A stretch of DNA of 7,745 bases, from positions 1-7,745 of the forward strand of contig SMVT01000068.1 of assembly GCA_004357365.1 (NCBI GenBank), written 5' to 3'. The position numbers and the translations under genes were made by a program. This stretch comes from Nitrospina sp. (GTDB lineage: Bacteria > Nitrospinota > Nitrospinia > Nitrospinales > Nitrospinaceae). This document shows, one piece after another, positions 1 to 6,351 of the stretch (within the stretch, counting starts at the first letter, position 1; each line of letters opens with the position of its first letter). The notes below the pieces were generated by a model. That model was not told the origin of the DNA and did no database searches. It saw nothing but the letters and a program-made list of their open reading frames with translations.

Positions 1-1
1 C

Positions 2-3000
2 TATTACCGCATCGCCTGGACCTCGCAACCCGACCGGAAAACCCTGCCCGTCAAAGGCGAGACCACCGTCTGGGTCGCCGACAACGCCACCACCGAACTG
101 GGCTACCGTCACGGCGGCCTCGAGATCATCGTCGACAAGGACACCTTCCGCGCCGGCCAAAAAGCACCGGTGATGATCGTTGCGCCCACCAATGACCGCT
201 ATGTTCTATTCAGCATGGAAGCGGACGACCTGTACAGTTATCAACTGGTGCATCTCACCGGGACGGTCAAGCTGTTGCAACTGGACATCGAGGAAAAGCA
301 CGTGCCGAACGTGTTCCTCAAGGGCGTGATGGTGAGCGATCATCAAATATACAGCGACGTCAAACAGGTGGTGGTTCCGCCGGTCAAAAATTTCCTCAAC
401 GTATCGGTGACGCTCGACCGCCAACAATACCAGCCACGCGAACAGGGCCTCCTCACCGTCACCGCGCGCAATCATGAGGGCAAACCGGTATCCGCCGAGG
501 TGGCGGTGGGGTTGGTGGACGAGGCGGTCTATTATATCCAGAAAGATCTGGCACCCGACCCGCGGCAGTTCTTCTATGGACAAAAGCGCGCCCAGCGCAT
601 CCGCACCCTGAGCTCGTTTCAGATGAAACGTCTGGCAAAACTTAAAAAGAGAAAAGATGGGTCACTCGGGCGGGGCGTCTCCGGAGGCAAAGGCGATTAC
701 GGTGCGCTGGATTCTCTGGAGGGCGATGTTCAATACAAGGCCCGCGCCGCCAAATCCCTGAGCGCCAACGCACCCATGGCTCAATCAGAGATGGTAGCCG
801 AAGAAGCGTTTGCCGACGATAAAGCCGGTTTGCTCAAACGTGAAATGAAAGAGCAAAGACCGGCACCCGGGCAGGAAGAACCGGCGGTGCAGGTGCGGTC
901 GGATTTCCGCAGTACCATTTTGTGGAAACCGAATATCAAAACCGGCAAGGACGGCAAAGCCACGGTCAAGGTCAAATTCGCCGATTCGTTGACGCAGTGG
1001 CGTGCCACTGCGCGGGCGGTCTCCAGGACCAACCAGTTCGGCATTGCCACAACAAAAGTCCGGACGCAGAACCCGTTGATCGTCCGTCTGCAGGCGCCGC
1101 GTTTCTTCGTGGTGGGGGACCAGCTCACCCTGTCGGCCATCCTCAACAACAACACCGATGAAGAAATGATTGTGCATCCCACCCTCAATGCGCAGGGCCT
1201 GACGGTGGTCGGCCACATCGACCGCACCGGCAAGCCGGTCAAGGGGGAGATCGGCCCGACCAAGGTTCCGGCGCATGGCGAACGCCGCATCGATTGGCTG
1301 GTTTCGGTGACGCAAGCGGGTCAGGCCAAAATCCGCGTGTCCGCGAAATCCTCCAAATACGGCGATGCCATGGAAAAGGGTTTCATCGTTCACGAGCACG
1401 GCATCGAAAAATTCCTCTCCGCCTCCGGCACAATGCGCGGGGATGAAGTGACGGTGCTATTGAATATCCCGAAAAAGCGGAACAAGGATTCGACGCGCCT
1501 CAGCGTGCAGGTCACCCCGAGCCTGGCGGTGACTATGCTGGACGCCCTGCCCTACCTGATCGATTACCCCTACGGCTGTACCGAGCAGACGCTCAGCCGG
1601 TTTCTGCCGGCGGTGATCGTGTCGAAAACGCTGATGGACCAGGGACTCCAGCCCGAAGCCATCCGCAACAAGGTGTTCGGCGGCATCGAAACCCAACACA
1701 CCGGTAAAACCCATCCCAAAGGCAAAAAGAATATCGCCGAGCTGGATGCCATGGTGCGGGCGGGGTTGGACCGCCTGTACGATTTTCAGCACCGCGACGG
1801 CGGCTGGGGCTGGTGGAAAAAAGGCGACAGCGATCACTTCATGACGGCCTACGTGCTGTGGGGACTGAGCCTCGCCCGGCAGTCCGGGGTTGAGGTGAAC
1901 CGGAGCGTTCTCAAACGCGCCGCCCGGTTCCTCAACAAGGAACTGGTGGAAGCGGAGGAGCAACACGATCTGCAGGCGTGGATGTTGCACGCGCTGTCGG
2001 CGCATCACGCGACGGCCAAACTCAAGAAAATCGAGAAGTTCCAGAAAAAGGCCTTCCAGAACCTGTGGAAACACAAAGGCCGCCTCAACGCCTACACCCG
2101 TTCGTTGCTGGCGCTGGCGGCCCATCATTACGGATTCAAGAAGCAGGCCCGGACGTTGATCGAAAATCTTGAAAACGGGGTCATCCTCGATGACCAGCCG
2201 GATACTTCGATCATCCAGCGCGGCTCCAAACCCTCCCAAAAATCGGTGATGGCCACGGCGCACTGGGGGGAGGACGGCATTTTCTACCGGTGGTCGAACG
2301 GCGGCGTGGAAGCAACCGCGTTCGCCCTGCGCGCCCTGCTCACCATCGATCCCAAAAACAAACTGGTGGAGCCGGTCATGAACTGGCTGATCAAAAACCG
2401 GCGCGGCGCCAACTGGAGCAATACCCGCGACACGGCCATCGTGGTACTGGCGATGAATCAATACCTTAAGACCAGCGGCGAACTGAAGGGCGGGATCGAA
2501 TACGAACTACAGGTCAACGGCCACACCATAACCACCCAGAAAGTTAAGGACGTTTTGCGCGCACCCAGCCGGTTCGCCATCGATGCGAAGTGGATCAAAG
2601 ACGGCGTCAACACCATCCGCCTGATCCGGAAAAGCGGGGAGGGTCCCTTGTACTTTGCGGCGAACGCCACCTTTTTCAGCCTGGAGGAGCCGATCACCGC
2701 GGCGGGCAATGAGATTTTCGTCCGGCGGCAGTATTACAAACTGGTGGGACGTCCGACTCTCCTTAAAGGTTACATTTACGACAAGGTGCCGCTCAACGAC
2801 GGGGAGACGGTAACCAGCGGCGAGCGCATCGAAACCCTCCTTACCCTCGAAGCCAAGAACCATTATGAATATCTGGTGTTTGAGGATCTGAAACCGGCGG
2901 GGCTGGAGGCGGTGCAGATCAAAAGCGGCGAACCGGTATACGCGCGGGAACTGAAGCAATCGGCGGTGCAACGGAATTTCCGAACCTCCCTGAATCCGGT

Positions 3001-3301
3001 GTTGCCGGGCGTGACCCCGGCCGGAAACCGGACCTCCTCCCGGATCGTCCCGGCGCCGAGCCCGGCTTCATCCGATTACACGGGGCGCAGCCGGTGGGTG
3101 TACCAGGAGTTGCGCGACCGCAAGGTGGTGCTGTTTATCGACCACCTGCCGCAGGGGGTGTGGGAGATTCGCTACACCCTGCGCGCCGAGGTGCCGGGCC
3201 GGTTCCATGCCCTGCCGGTGCTGGGTCACGCCATGTACATTCCGGAAATACGGGCCAACGGGGCAGAGATACGCATTCAGGTGAGGGAAAACAAGGATTA
3301 A
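2..3301 (+). CDS. Bacterial alpha-2-macroglobulin family protein (5' truncated by window edge)
   Basis: The frame is open from base 2 to a TAA at 3299-3301, giving 1,099 visible residues; the true start and any signal peptide lie before the window, so the ATG codons near 170 are internal. Visible order: macroglobulin-like beta domains (about 1-200, ending in the family-typical VGLVDEAVYYI), a charged low-complexity stretch in the bait-region position (about 203-296), the core A2M domain starting near FRSTILWKPN (about 302) with ADSLTQWRATA, an intact thioester motif YGCTEQ (Cys526 to Gln529), the helical thioester domain with GGWGWW (600-605), and the C-terminal receptor-like domain (RDRKVVLF near 1038, then HAMYIPEIRANG). 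Family members are periplasmic, often lipoproteins, that trap proteases: bait cleavage exposes the Cys-Gln thioester, which binds the attacker covalently. These genes often sit beside a penicillin-binding protein 1C gene; that neighbour would be outside this window. Family assignment is very secure; target proteases are unknown. Confidence 0.95.
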   Translation, partial: YYRIAWTSQPDRKTLPVKGETTVWVADNATTELGYRHGGLEIIVDKDTFRAGQKAPVMIVAPTNDRYVLFSMEADDLYSYQLVHLTGTVKLLQLDIEEKHVPNVFLKGVMVSDHQIYSDVKQVVVPPVKNFLNVSVTLDRQQYQPREQGLLTVTARNHEGKPVSAEVAVGLVDEAVYYIQKDLAPDPRQFFYGQKRAQRIRTLSSFQMKRLAKLKKRKDGSLGRGVSGGKGDYGALDSLEGDVQYKARAAKSLSANAPMAQSEMVAEEAFADDKAGLLKREMKEQRPAPGQEEPAVQVRSDFRSTILWKPNIKTGKDGKATVKVKFADSLTQWRATARAVSRTNQFGIATTKVRTQNPLIVRLQAPRFFVVGDQLTLSAILNNNTDEEMIVHPTLNAQGLTVVGHIDRTGKPVKGEIGPTKVPAHGERRIDWLVSVTQAGQAKIRVSAKSSKYGDAMEKGFIVHEHGIEKFLSASGTMRGDEVTVLLNIPKKRNKDSTRLSVQVTPSLAVTMLDALPYLIDYPYGCTEQTLSRFLPAVIVSKTLMDQGLQPEAIRNKVFGGIETQHTGKTHPKGKKNIAELDAMVRAGLDRLYDFQHRDGGWGWWKKGDSDHFMTAYVLWGLSLARQSGVEVNRSVLKRAARFLNKELVEAEEQHDLQAWMLHALSAHHATAKLKKIEKFQKKAFQNLWKHKGRLNAYTRSLLALAAHHYGFKKQARTLIENLENGVILDDQPDTSIIQRGSKPSQKSVMATAHWGEDGIFYRWSNGGVEATAFALRALLTIDPKNKLVEPVMNWLIKNRRGANWSNTRDTAIVVLAMNQYLKTSGELKGGIEYELQVNGHTITTQKVKDVLRAPSRFAIDAKWIKDGVNTIRLIRKSGEGPLYFAANATFFSLEEPITAAGNEIFVRRQYYKLVGRPTLLKGYIYDKVPLNDGETVTSGERIETLLTLEAKNHYEYLVFEDLKPAGLEAVQIKSGEPVYARELKQSAVQRNFRTSLNPVLPGVTPAGNRTSSRIVPAPSPASSDYTGRSRWVYQELRDRKVVLFIDHLPQGVWEIRYTLRAEVPGRFHALPVLGHAMYIPEIRANGAEIRIQVRENKD
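608..889 (+). other. Putative bait region of the macroglobulin
   Basis: This segment encodes about 94 residues without beta-domain character, rich in Lys, Arg, Ala, Glu and Ser (for example KRLAKLKKRKDG and AGLLKREMKEQRP). It lies between the VGLVDEAV domain and the FRSTILW start of the core A2M domain, where the protease-sensitive bait loop sits in this family. The many basic residues would offer sites for trypsin-like proteases. Boundaries are approximate and the bait role is inferred from position and composition. Confidence 0.6.
1571..1588 (+). other. Thioester motif of the macroglobulin (Y-G-C-T-E-Q)
   Basis: The codons read Tyr-Gly-Cys-Thr-Glu-Gln. The C-x-E-Q core (1577-1588) matches the motif in which Cys and Gln side chains form the internal thioester of alpha-2-macroglobulins and complement C3. 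Both key residues are present, so this copy should be a thioester-active member rather than one of the bacterial homologues that lost the cysteine. Confidence 0.9.
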
Positions 3302-3320
3302 TAGGGGCCGATATAAGGCA

Positions 3321-3348
3321 TAAAAAAACGCCCCGTTTCCGGGGCGTT
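3321..3348 (-). terminator. Intrinsic terminator of the leftward oxidoreductase operon
   Basis: A perfect 9-bp stem, AACGCCCCG (3327-3335) with CGGGGCGTT (3340-3348), encloses a 4-base loop that reads GAAA on the minus strand. Read leftward the stem runs directly into seven T residues (3333-side arm complete at 3327, T run continuing to 3322). Read rightward it is followed by GAGCTAAAC with no T tract, so it should work mainly for the leftward operon and poorly for the macroglobulin gene. Confidence 0.88.
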
Positions 3349-3375
3349 GAGCTAAACAGGGGGAGAACTATGATA

Positions 3376-3407
3376 CTTGGTAATTAAGATTCCCTTAATC
3401 ACCAAAG
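3376..3407 (-). repeat. Imperfect inverted repeat (stem-loop) in the convergent intergenic region
   Basis: CTTGGTAATTAAG (3376-3388) faces CTTAATCACCAAAG (3394-3407). In leftward RNA the central ten positions pair fully with one G-U wobble; in rightward RNA that position is an A-C mismatch. It lies between the stop of the cysteine-rich gene and the main terminator, with no T tract behind it. It is more likely a 3'-UTR structure or RNA-stability element than a terminator. Confidence 0.45.
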
Positions 3408-3431
3408 GGTTCGAAAAAGTGGCGGGGAGCC

Positions 3432-4187
3432 CTAAAAACCGCCCCCGATTTTCTTGATAAAGGTTTGAATTTCCTTCCTCGCCGGGCCGTCCAGATTCTT
3501 TTCTTCCCTGGAAAGAGTGGTCAGGATGGAGGTTCCGTATCCCATCTCCAGACCGGTGGCGATACTCACCAGGATACGGGACCCGTAGTGAACCGCCAGC
3601 CCGTGCTCCTCAGCGCTCGGGAAAGCTATTTTCGATCCAGCCAGCATGGCCCAGGTTTTGACGGCGGCCACCTCGGTGGCTTCGCGGATTTGGATATTTT
3701 CCAAACTTTCCATGTAGGGTCCGGGATCAATTTCTCCGTTCTCGAAACGTTCGATCAGCTGGTTGAGGTTTTCCTCTTCCGAGTCCAGCCGGTCCAGAAT
3801 GTATTTGAAAACTTTGCCTTCGATCTCTTTGAGCTTTTCGATGTTCCAGATGCAGTGGAACTCGCTGGAAGCGTAGCTGATGTGAGTTTCTCTTTTGATC
3901 TTGTGAATACAAGCCGGGCATCGTTTGCCGGAATCGTGGCTGAACTCCTTACCGCAGGGGCACGGGGCGAGGTAATTCTGAATCGCCAGCGCCAACGGTT
4001 CTCCCTCCAATTGCAGGATTTTCCGGAAAGTGGTGCGTACCGGGTCGGACTTCCCGATCTGGACCCATTTGACGCAGGAAGTGCAGTAGATATCGTAAGA
4101 CGTTTGGTCTTCTTCCGGCTCAATAACCGGACTGAACCGTTCCTGGCAGAGAATGCAGTCTAATTCTCTGGCAACCGTATCGACCAT
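3432..4187 (-). CDS. Cysteine-rich double zinc-ribbon-like protein, candidate fifth (epsilon) subunit of the oxidoreductase
   Basis: I do not recognise this family securely. The 251-residue product has four cysteine pairs in its N-terminal part: CILC (11/14) and CTSC (35/38), then CPC (76/78) and CPAC (90/93), which suggests two zinc-ribbon or rubredoxin-like metal sites. The rest looks soluble and helical, with a charged stretch at about 116-155 (LKEIEGKVFKYILDRL...), and it ends in IKKIGGGF. No signal peptide or membrane segment is seen. It follows the delta-subunit gene on the same strand, and its position suggests a fifth subunit, an assembly factor or a metal-binding regulator; five-subunit enzymes are known from Hydrogenobacter. 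Start: an in-frame TTG at 4205 and ATG at 4193 also exist, but GAAGAGG at 4203-4197 lies 9 bases before the ATG at 4187 and only 3 before that at 4193. Stop TAG at 3434-3432. A strong terminator lies upstream. The gene is secure; its function is not. Confidence 0.82.
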   Translation of the reverse strand: MVDTVARELDCILCQERFSPVIEPEEDQTSYDIYCTSCVKWVQIGKSDPVRTTFRKILQLEGEPLALAIQNYLAPCPCGKEFSHDSGKRCPACIHKIKRETHISYASSEFHCIWNIEKLKEIEGKVFKYILDRLDSEEENLNQLIERFENGEIDPGPYMESLENIQIREATEVAAVKTWAMLAGSKIAFPSAEEHGLAVHYGSRILVSIATGLEMGYGTSILTTLSREEKNLDGPARKEIQTFIKKIGGGF

Positions 4188-4196
4188 AATCATGAT

Positions 4197-4203
4197 CCTC
4201 TTC
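4197..4203 (-). promoter_or_regulatory. Ribosome binding site deciding the start of the cysteine-rich gene
   Basis: The minus strand reads GAAGAGG. Its spacing is 9 bases to the ATG at 4187 and 3 bases to the ATG at 4193, and it overlaps codons of the longer TTG reading at 4205. The TTG start is therefore unlikely and 4187 is preferred, with 4193 as second choice. Confidence 0.6.
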
Positions 4204-4251
4204 AAAAGTTGAAAAGCCGGGACGTGCTTCCTGACTTACCGATAGGCCGTG

Positions 4252-4285
4252 AAAAAAAATAACCCATGGCTTGCGCCATGGGTTA
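4252..4285 (-). terminator. Strong intrinsic terminator between the delta-subunit gene and the cysteine-rich gene
   Basis: An 11-bp perfect stem (core AACCCATGGC 4261-4270 with GCCATGGGTT 4275-4284, plus a closing T-A pair at 4260/4285) encloses a loop that reads GCAA, a GNRA tetraloop, on the minus strand. Read leftward it is followed at once by eight T residues (4259-4252). It begins about 18 bases after the delta stop codon and lies about 65 bases before the next start. By form it is a full terminator for the alpha-beta-gamma-delta transcript; the downstream gene would need read-through or its own promoter, and I see no convincing promoter between them. Confidence 0.88.
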
Positions 4286-4303
4286 AAGCTTTCACGAAGG
4301 AGC

Positions 4304-4585
4304 TTATCCGGCATAGGCTTGGCCCAATCCCGCGGCTTCGCCTTCTTTTGCATCCATAATGATCTCACCGGTGCCCGGGTTGACCGGATGCATGGAGATA
4401 GCGTTATGGGTACTGCAGACCACCTTGCAGAGGTCACACCCCTTGCAACGTGGGATCACCACTACCGCTTTCATCGTTTCGGTGTTCAGCATAATGGTAT
4501 CCGCCTCGGGGCAATACATGATACAGAGCCGGCACCCTTTTTCTGCAATACACTTGTCGTCATGGACGTACGCTACGTTGTACAC
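4304..4585 (-). CDS. porD: 2-oxoacid (pyruvate):ferredoxin oxidoreductase delta subunit, 2x[4Fe-4S] ferredoxin
   Basis: A 93-residue bacterial-type ferredoxin chain. The first cluster motif is C12-x5-C18-x2-C21-x3-C25 followed by Pro, and the second is C47-x2-C50-x2-C53-x3-C57. All eight ligands for two [4Fe-4S] clusters are present. The first motif has three extra residues between the first two cysteines compared with the usual C-x2-C spacing, and the second ends in Cys-Ser rather than Cys-Pro. In these enzymes the delta chain relays electrons between the cluster in the beta chain and external ferredoxin. The start codon is GTG; AAGGAG at 4600-4595 sits 9 bases upstream and no in-frame ATG fits better. 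It lies 63 bases after the gamma gene and is followed by a terminator. The role is secure; the symbol follows from the por-like context. Confidence 0.93.
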   Translation of the reverse strand: MYNVAYVHDDKCIAEKGCRLCIMYCPEADTIMLNTETMKAVVVIPRCKGCDLCKVVCSTHNAISMHPVNPGTGEIIMDAKEGEAAGLGQAYAG

Positions 4586-4594
4586 TCTGAATAG

Positions 4595-4600
4595 CTCCTT
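4595..4600 (-). promoter_or_regulatory. Ribosome binding site supporting the GTG start of the delta gene
   Basis: The minus strand reads AAGGAG with 9 bases between it and the GTG at 4585-4583. It is the only good Shine-Dalgarno match in the gamma-delta gap and supports the non-ATG start. Confidence 0.75.
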
Positions 4601-4623
4601 CTTGTTTTAAAAAATTTACATTG

Positions 4624-4640
4624 GGCCGATTAAGCCGGCC
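4624..4640 (-). repeat. Small GC-rich stem-loop in the gamma-delta gap
   Basis: GGCCG (4624-4628) pairs with CGGCC (4636-4640) around a 7-base loop, just after the gamma stop codon. Read leftward, a T-rich stretch (AAATTTTTT) follows only after several bases, so it is at best a weak attenuator or a 3'-end stabilising hairpin. Confidence 0.3.
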
Positions 4641-4648
4641 TTCAAACC

Positions 4649-5356
4649 TTACGCCGCTTCATAATAAACGGGAGCATAGGGCGAGGTTTTCGCCCATTCT
4701 TCAGCCAGCTCATAGGCTTTGTGAATCGTATCGTTATTTTTCTGAATCAATTGCTCCTTTTTCGCGTATTTCTTTTTAATCGCTTCGTCGAGAGTGGCGG
4801 TACCACCGGAAGCGATGTACTTCTTGCCGAACCGCTCCTGCAGGGCAGCGTCCATAGAGGGCAAATCGACCACCTTGGTCACGCCCATGCAGCCGCCGAT
4901 CATCGCCATGTTGGTGGACAACTCGGTGCCGCCGATTTCCAGCGCCAGAGTGGTGGCATCCAAATTGTAAACCGATACATTGTTGTCCTCCAGCCGCTTG
5001 TGATCATCAGGGGTCAGAAGATCGACATTGGTATTGATGATAACGAGACCGCCCTTCTTAATTCCGGAATAAAACGGAGCGGTATAGCTTTTCTGCATGG
5101 TAATTACCTGGGGATGGAACACCATGATCACATCCGGATATACCAATTCGCCCCGGTCGAAGATTTTCTCCGGACCGATGCGCGCGTAACTCTCGGCGGG
5201 AGCCATTCGTTTTTCCGCGCCGAAGAACGGGTTGGAAATGGAATATTTACCCATCCTGTTGGCCGCCATGGCCAACAGGTGCGCCGCCGTTACTGCCCCC
5301 TGGCCTCCCAGCCCGGAGATGCGGATATTCATCCGTTTCATTACAGGTTCAGACAT
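4649..5356 (-). CDS. porG: 2-oxoacid (pyruvate):ferredoxin oxidoreductase gamma subunit
   Basis: A 235-residue protein of the POR gamma family. It opens with MNIRISGLGGQGAVTAAHLL; the GLGGQG loop (15-20) is the glycine-rich signature of this domain, which in the fused enzymes corresponds to the domain that closes over the active site and handles coenzyme A. The usual RGG-like segment after the conserved Gly-x-Glu appears here as FGAEKRMAPAESYARIG (about 45-61). NMAMIGGCMG (about 148-157) matches the conserved central Asn-containing helix. A charged C-terminal extension of about 45 residues (KKKYAKKEQLIQKNN...) follows the core. ATG at 5356 has GAGGAG six bases upstream. The 18-base gap to the beta stop indicates tight coupling with beta. 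Family assignment is secure; pyruvate as substrate is inferred from the alpha chain. Confidence 0.95.
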   Translation of the reverse strand: MSEPVMKRMNIRISGLGGQGAVTAAHLLAMAANRMGKYSISNPFFGAEKRMAPAESYARIGPEKIFDRGELVYPDVIMVFHPQVITMQKSYTAPFYSGIKKGGLVIINTNVDLLTPDDHKRLEDNNVSVYNLDATTLALEIGGTELSTNMAMIGGCMGVTKVVDLPSMDAALQERFGKKYIASGGTATLDEAIKKKYAKKEQLIQKNNDTIHKAYELAEEWAKTSPYAPVYYEAA

Positions 5357-5374
5357 CTCATTCTCCTCTATGGG

Positions 5375-6280
5375 TTAAGCCGTGACAGCCACCGCCTCCT
5401 TGGCCGCTTTTTTCCGGGCTTTCTGCTCGGCATCTTTTTCTTTCAGGAACACCTTGACCTCGTCGGTCATGAATTCCTTCATCACAAACCGTCCGCCGAT
5501 GGTTTCGGCATCCTTCATTTCGTCCAAACCTTCCATGCTCTGTTTTCCGATTTCCAGAATACAAGGCGTGTACAGCTGAACGTAAGTCGGACCGAATTCC
5601 CGCGACACGTAAATGGCATTGCGGATGGCTTTTTCCACGCGGTTGGGCTTGCTCACCGTCAGACAGGCGACATAGTGACAACCGGATTCAAACGCGATTT
5701 CCGGCAGGCGGACTTTTTCGAACTTTTTGCCGGTGGGAGCCATTTTGGCAACGAACCCTTTCTGCATCAGTCCGCTCTCCTGGCCGCCAGTATTGGCGTA
5801 CAGCTCGTTATCGAAACAAATGGTGGTGAATTTTTCCTGACGGAACCAGGACTGCATGGTCATATCGAGGCCGATGTCCACGGTGGCGCCGTCACCCGCC
5901 AGCACGATCACGTCTTTATGGACGTCCGGGAAGCGGAGTTTCAGAGCCCGGTGGAGACCGGACGCAATGGCGTTCTGGTTGCCGAACAGGGAGTGAATAT
6001 TTTGCACCCCGACATGCGGAAAGACGAGACTGGTGCACCCGGTGGATCCGACGAACACGGAATCTTCCGGTGCCGGAATACTGGCCAGGATAAACCGGAA
6101 CGCGATCGATTCCGGACACCCGGCGCACAGCGAATGCTGTTCGATCAGTTCCTTGGAAGTCCCGATGTCTTTCCAGCTCCGGTCTTCATTACCGAAGGTC
6201 GCCGTGGCCACCAGTTCCTGGTATTCTGGAGGCATGATGTCCGCCAGCGCTTCTGACATTTGAATTTTTTCCTTACTCAT
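5375..6280 (-). CDS. porB: 2-oxoacid (pyruvate):ferredoxin oxidoreductase beta subunit, TPP and [4Fe-4S] binding
   Basis: A 301-residue chain with the thiamine pyrophosphate motif: GDGATVDIG (129-137), then NELYANTGGQ (158-167), the metal and diphosphate-binding block typical of PFOR beta chains. Four cysteines match the proximal [4Fe-4S] ligands: C52 and C55 in LCAGCPES, C82 in TGCTS, and C240 in YTPCILE. The motif has Pro after CAGC where many homologues have Gly (CPGCG). The chain binds TPP at the interface with alpha and accepts electrons from the hydroxyethyl-TPP intermediate. It ends in a Lys/Ala/Glu-rich, probably disordered tail (about 279-301). ATG at 6280 has GAGG five bases upstream. 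It lies 71 bases after the alpha gene and 18 before gamma. Family assignment is very secure. Confidence 0.96.
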   Translation of the reverse strand: MSKEKIQMSEALADIMPPEYQELVATATFGNEDRSWKDIGTSKELIEQHSLCAGCPESIAFRFILASIPAPEDSVFVGSTGCTSLVFPHVGVQNIHSLFGNQNAIASGLHRALKLRFPDVHKDVIVLAGDGATVDIGLDMTMQSWFRQEKFTTICFDNELYANTGGQESGLMQKGFVAKMAPTGKKFEKVRLPEIAFESGCHYVACLTVSKPNRVEKAIRNAIYVSREFGPTYVQLYTPCILEIGKQSMEGLDEMKDAETIGGRFVMKEFMTDEVKVFLKEKDAEQKARKKAAKEAVAVTA

Positions 6281-6351
6281 ATTTTCCTCTGGAAATATAT
6301 TTATTATGAATACGTTAATAACAATATTTAAGAAGAAATGACCCGGCCGGA
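6281..6351 (-). other. AT-rich alpha-beta intergenic segment with imperfect inverted repeat
   Basis: This 71-base gap is far more AT-rich than the flanking genes. On the minus strand, AATATTGTTAT and ATAATAAATAT can form an imperfect AU hairpin around TAACGTATTC, upstream of the beta Shine-Dalgarno sequence. No T-tract terminator and no good -35/-10 pair is seen. It could be an RNA-processing site or a translation-initiation enhancer for beta; nothing proves either. Confidence 0.35.

Noticed and set aside
1457..2461. A 334-codon minus-strand frame inside the macroglobulin gene
   Set aside because: It opposes the thioester domain of the macroglobulin, which has unmistakable conserved motifs; it is a codon-bias shadow.
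3094..3387. A 97-codon plus-strand frame running from the macroglobulin end into the intergenic region
   Set aside because: It overlaps the macroglobulin in another frame, has Gly/Ala/Arg-rich shadow composition and runs through the terminator hairpin. The GGGGGAGAACTATG near its end opens only five codons.
3411..3443. A GGCGG/CCGCC stem with a following leftward T5 run overlapping the stop of the cysteine-rich gene
   Set aside because: The stem is only 5 bp with a 13-base loop; the much better terminator at 3321-3348 explains the end of the operon.
4188..4205. A longer start (TTG at 4205) for the cysteine-rich gene
   Set aside because: It would place the GAAGAGG ribosome binding site inside the coding region and use a rare start codon when two ATG codons follow; no Shine-Dalgarno sequence suits the TTG.
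4721..6256. A 511-codon open frame on the plus strand opposite the gamma and beta genes
   Set aside because: It lies wholly antisense to two genes with intact motifs, spans their intergenic gap, and its product is rich in His, Arg, Phe and Gly with no recognisable domain, as expected for a shadow of GC-rich coding DNA.
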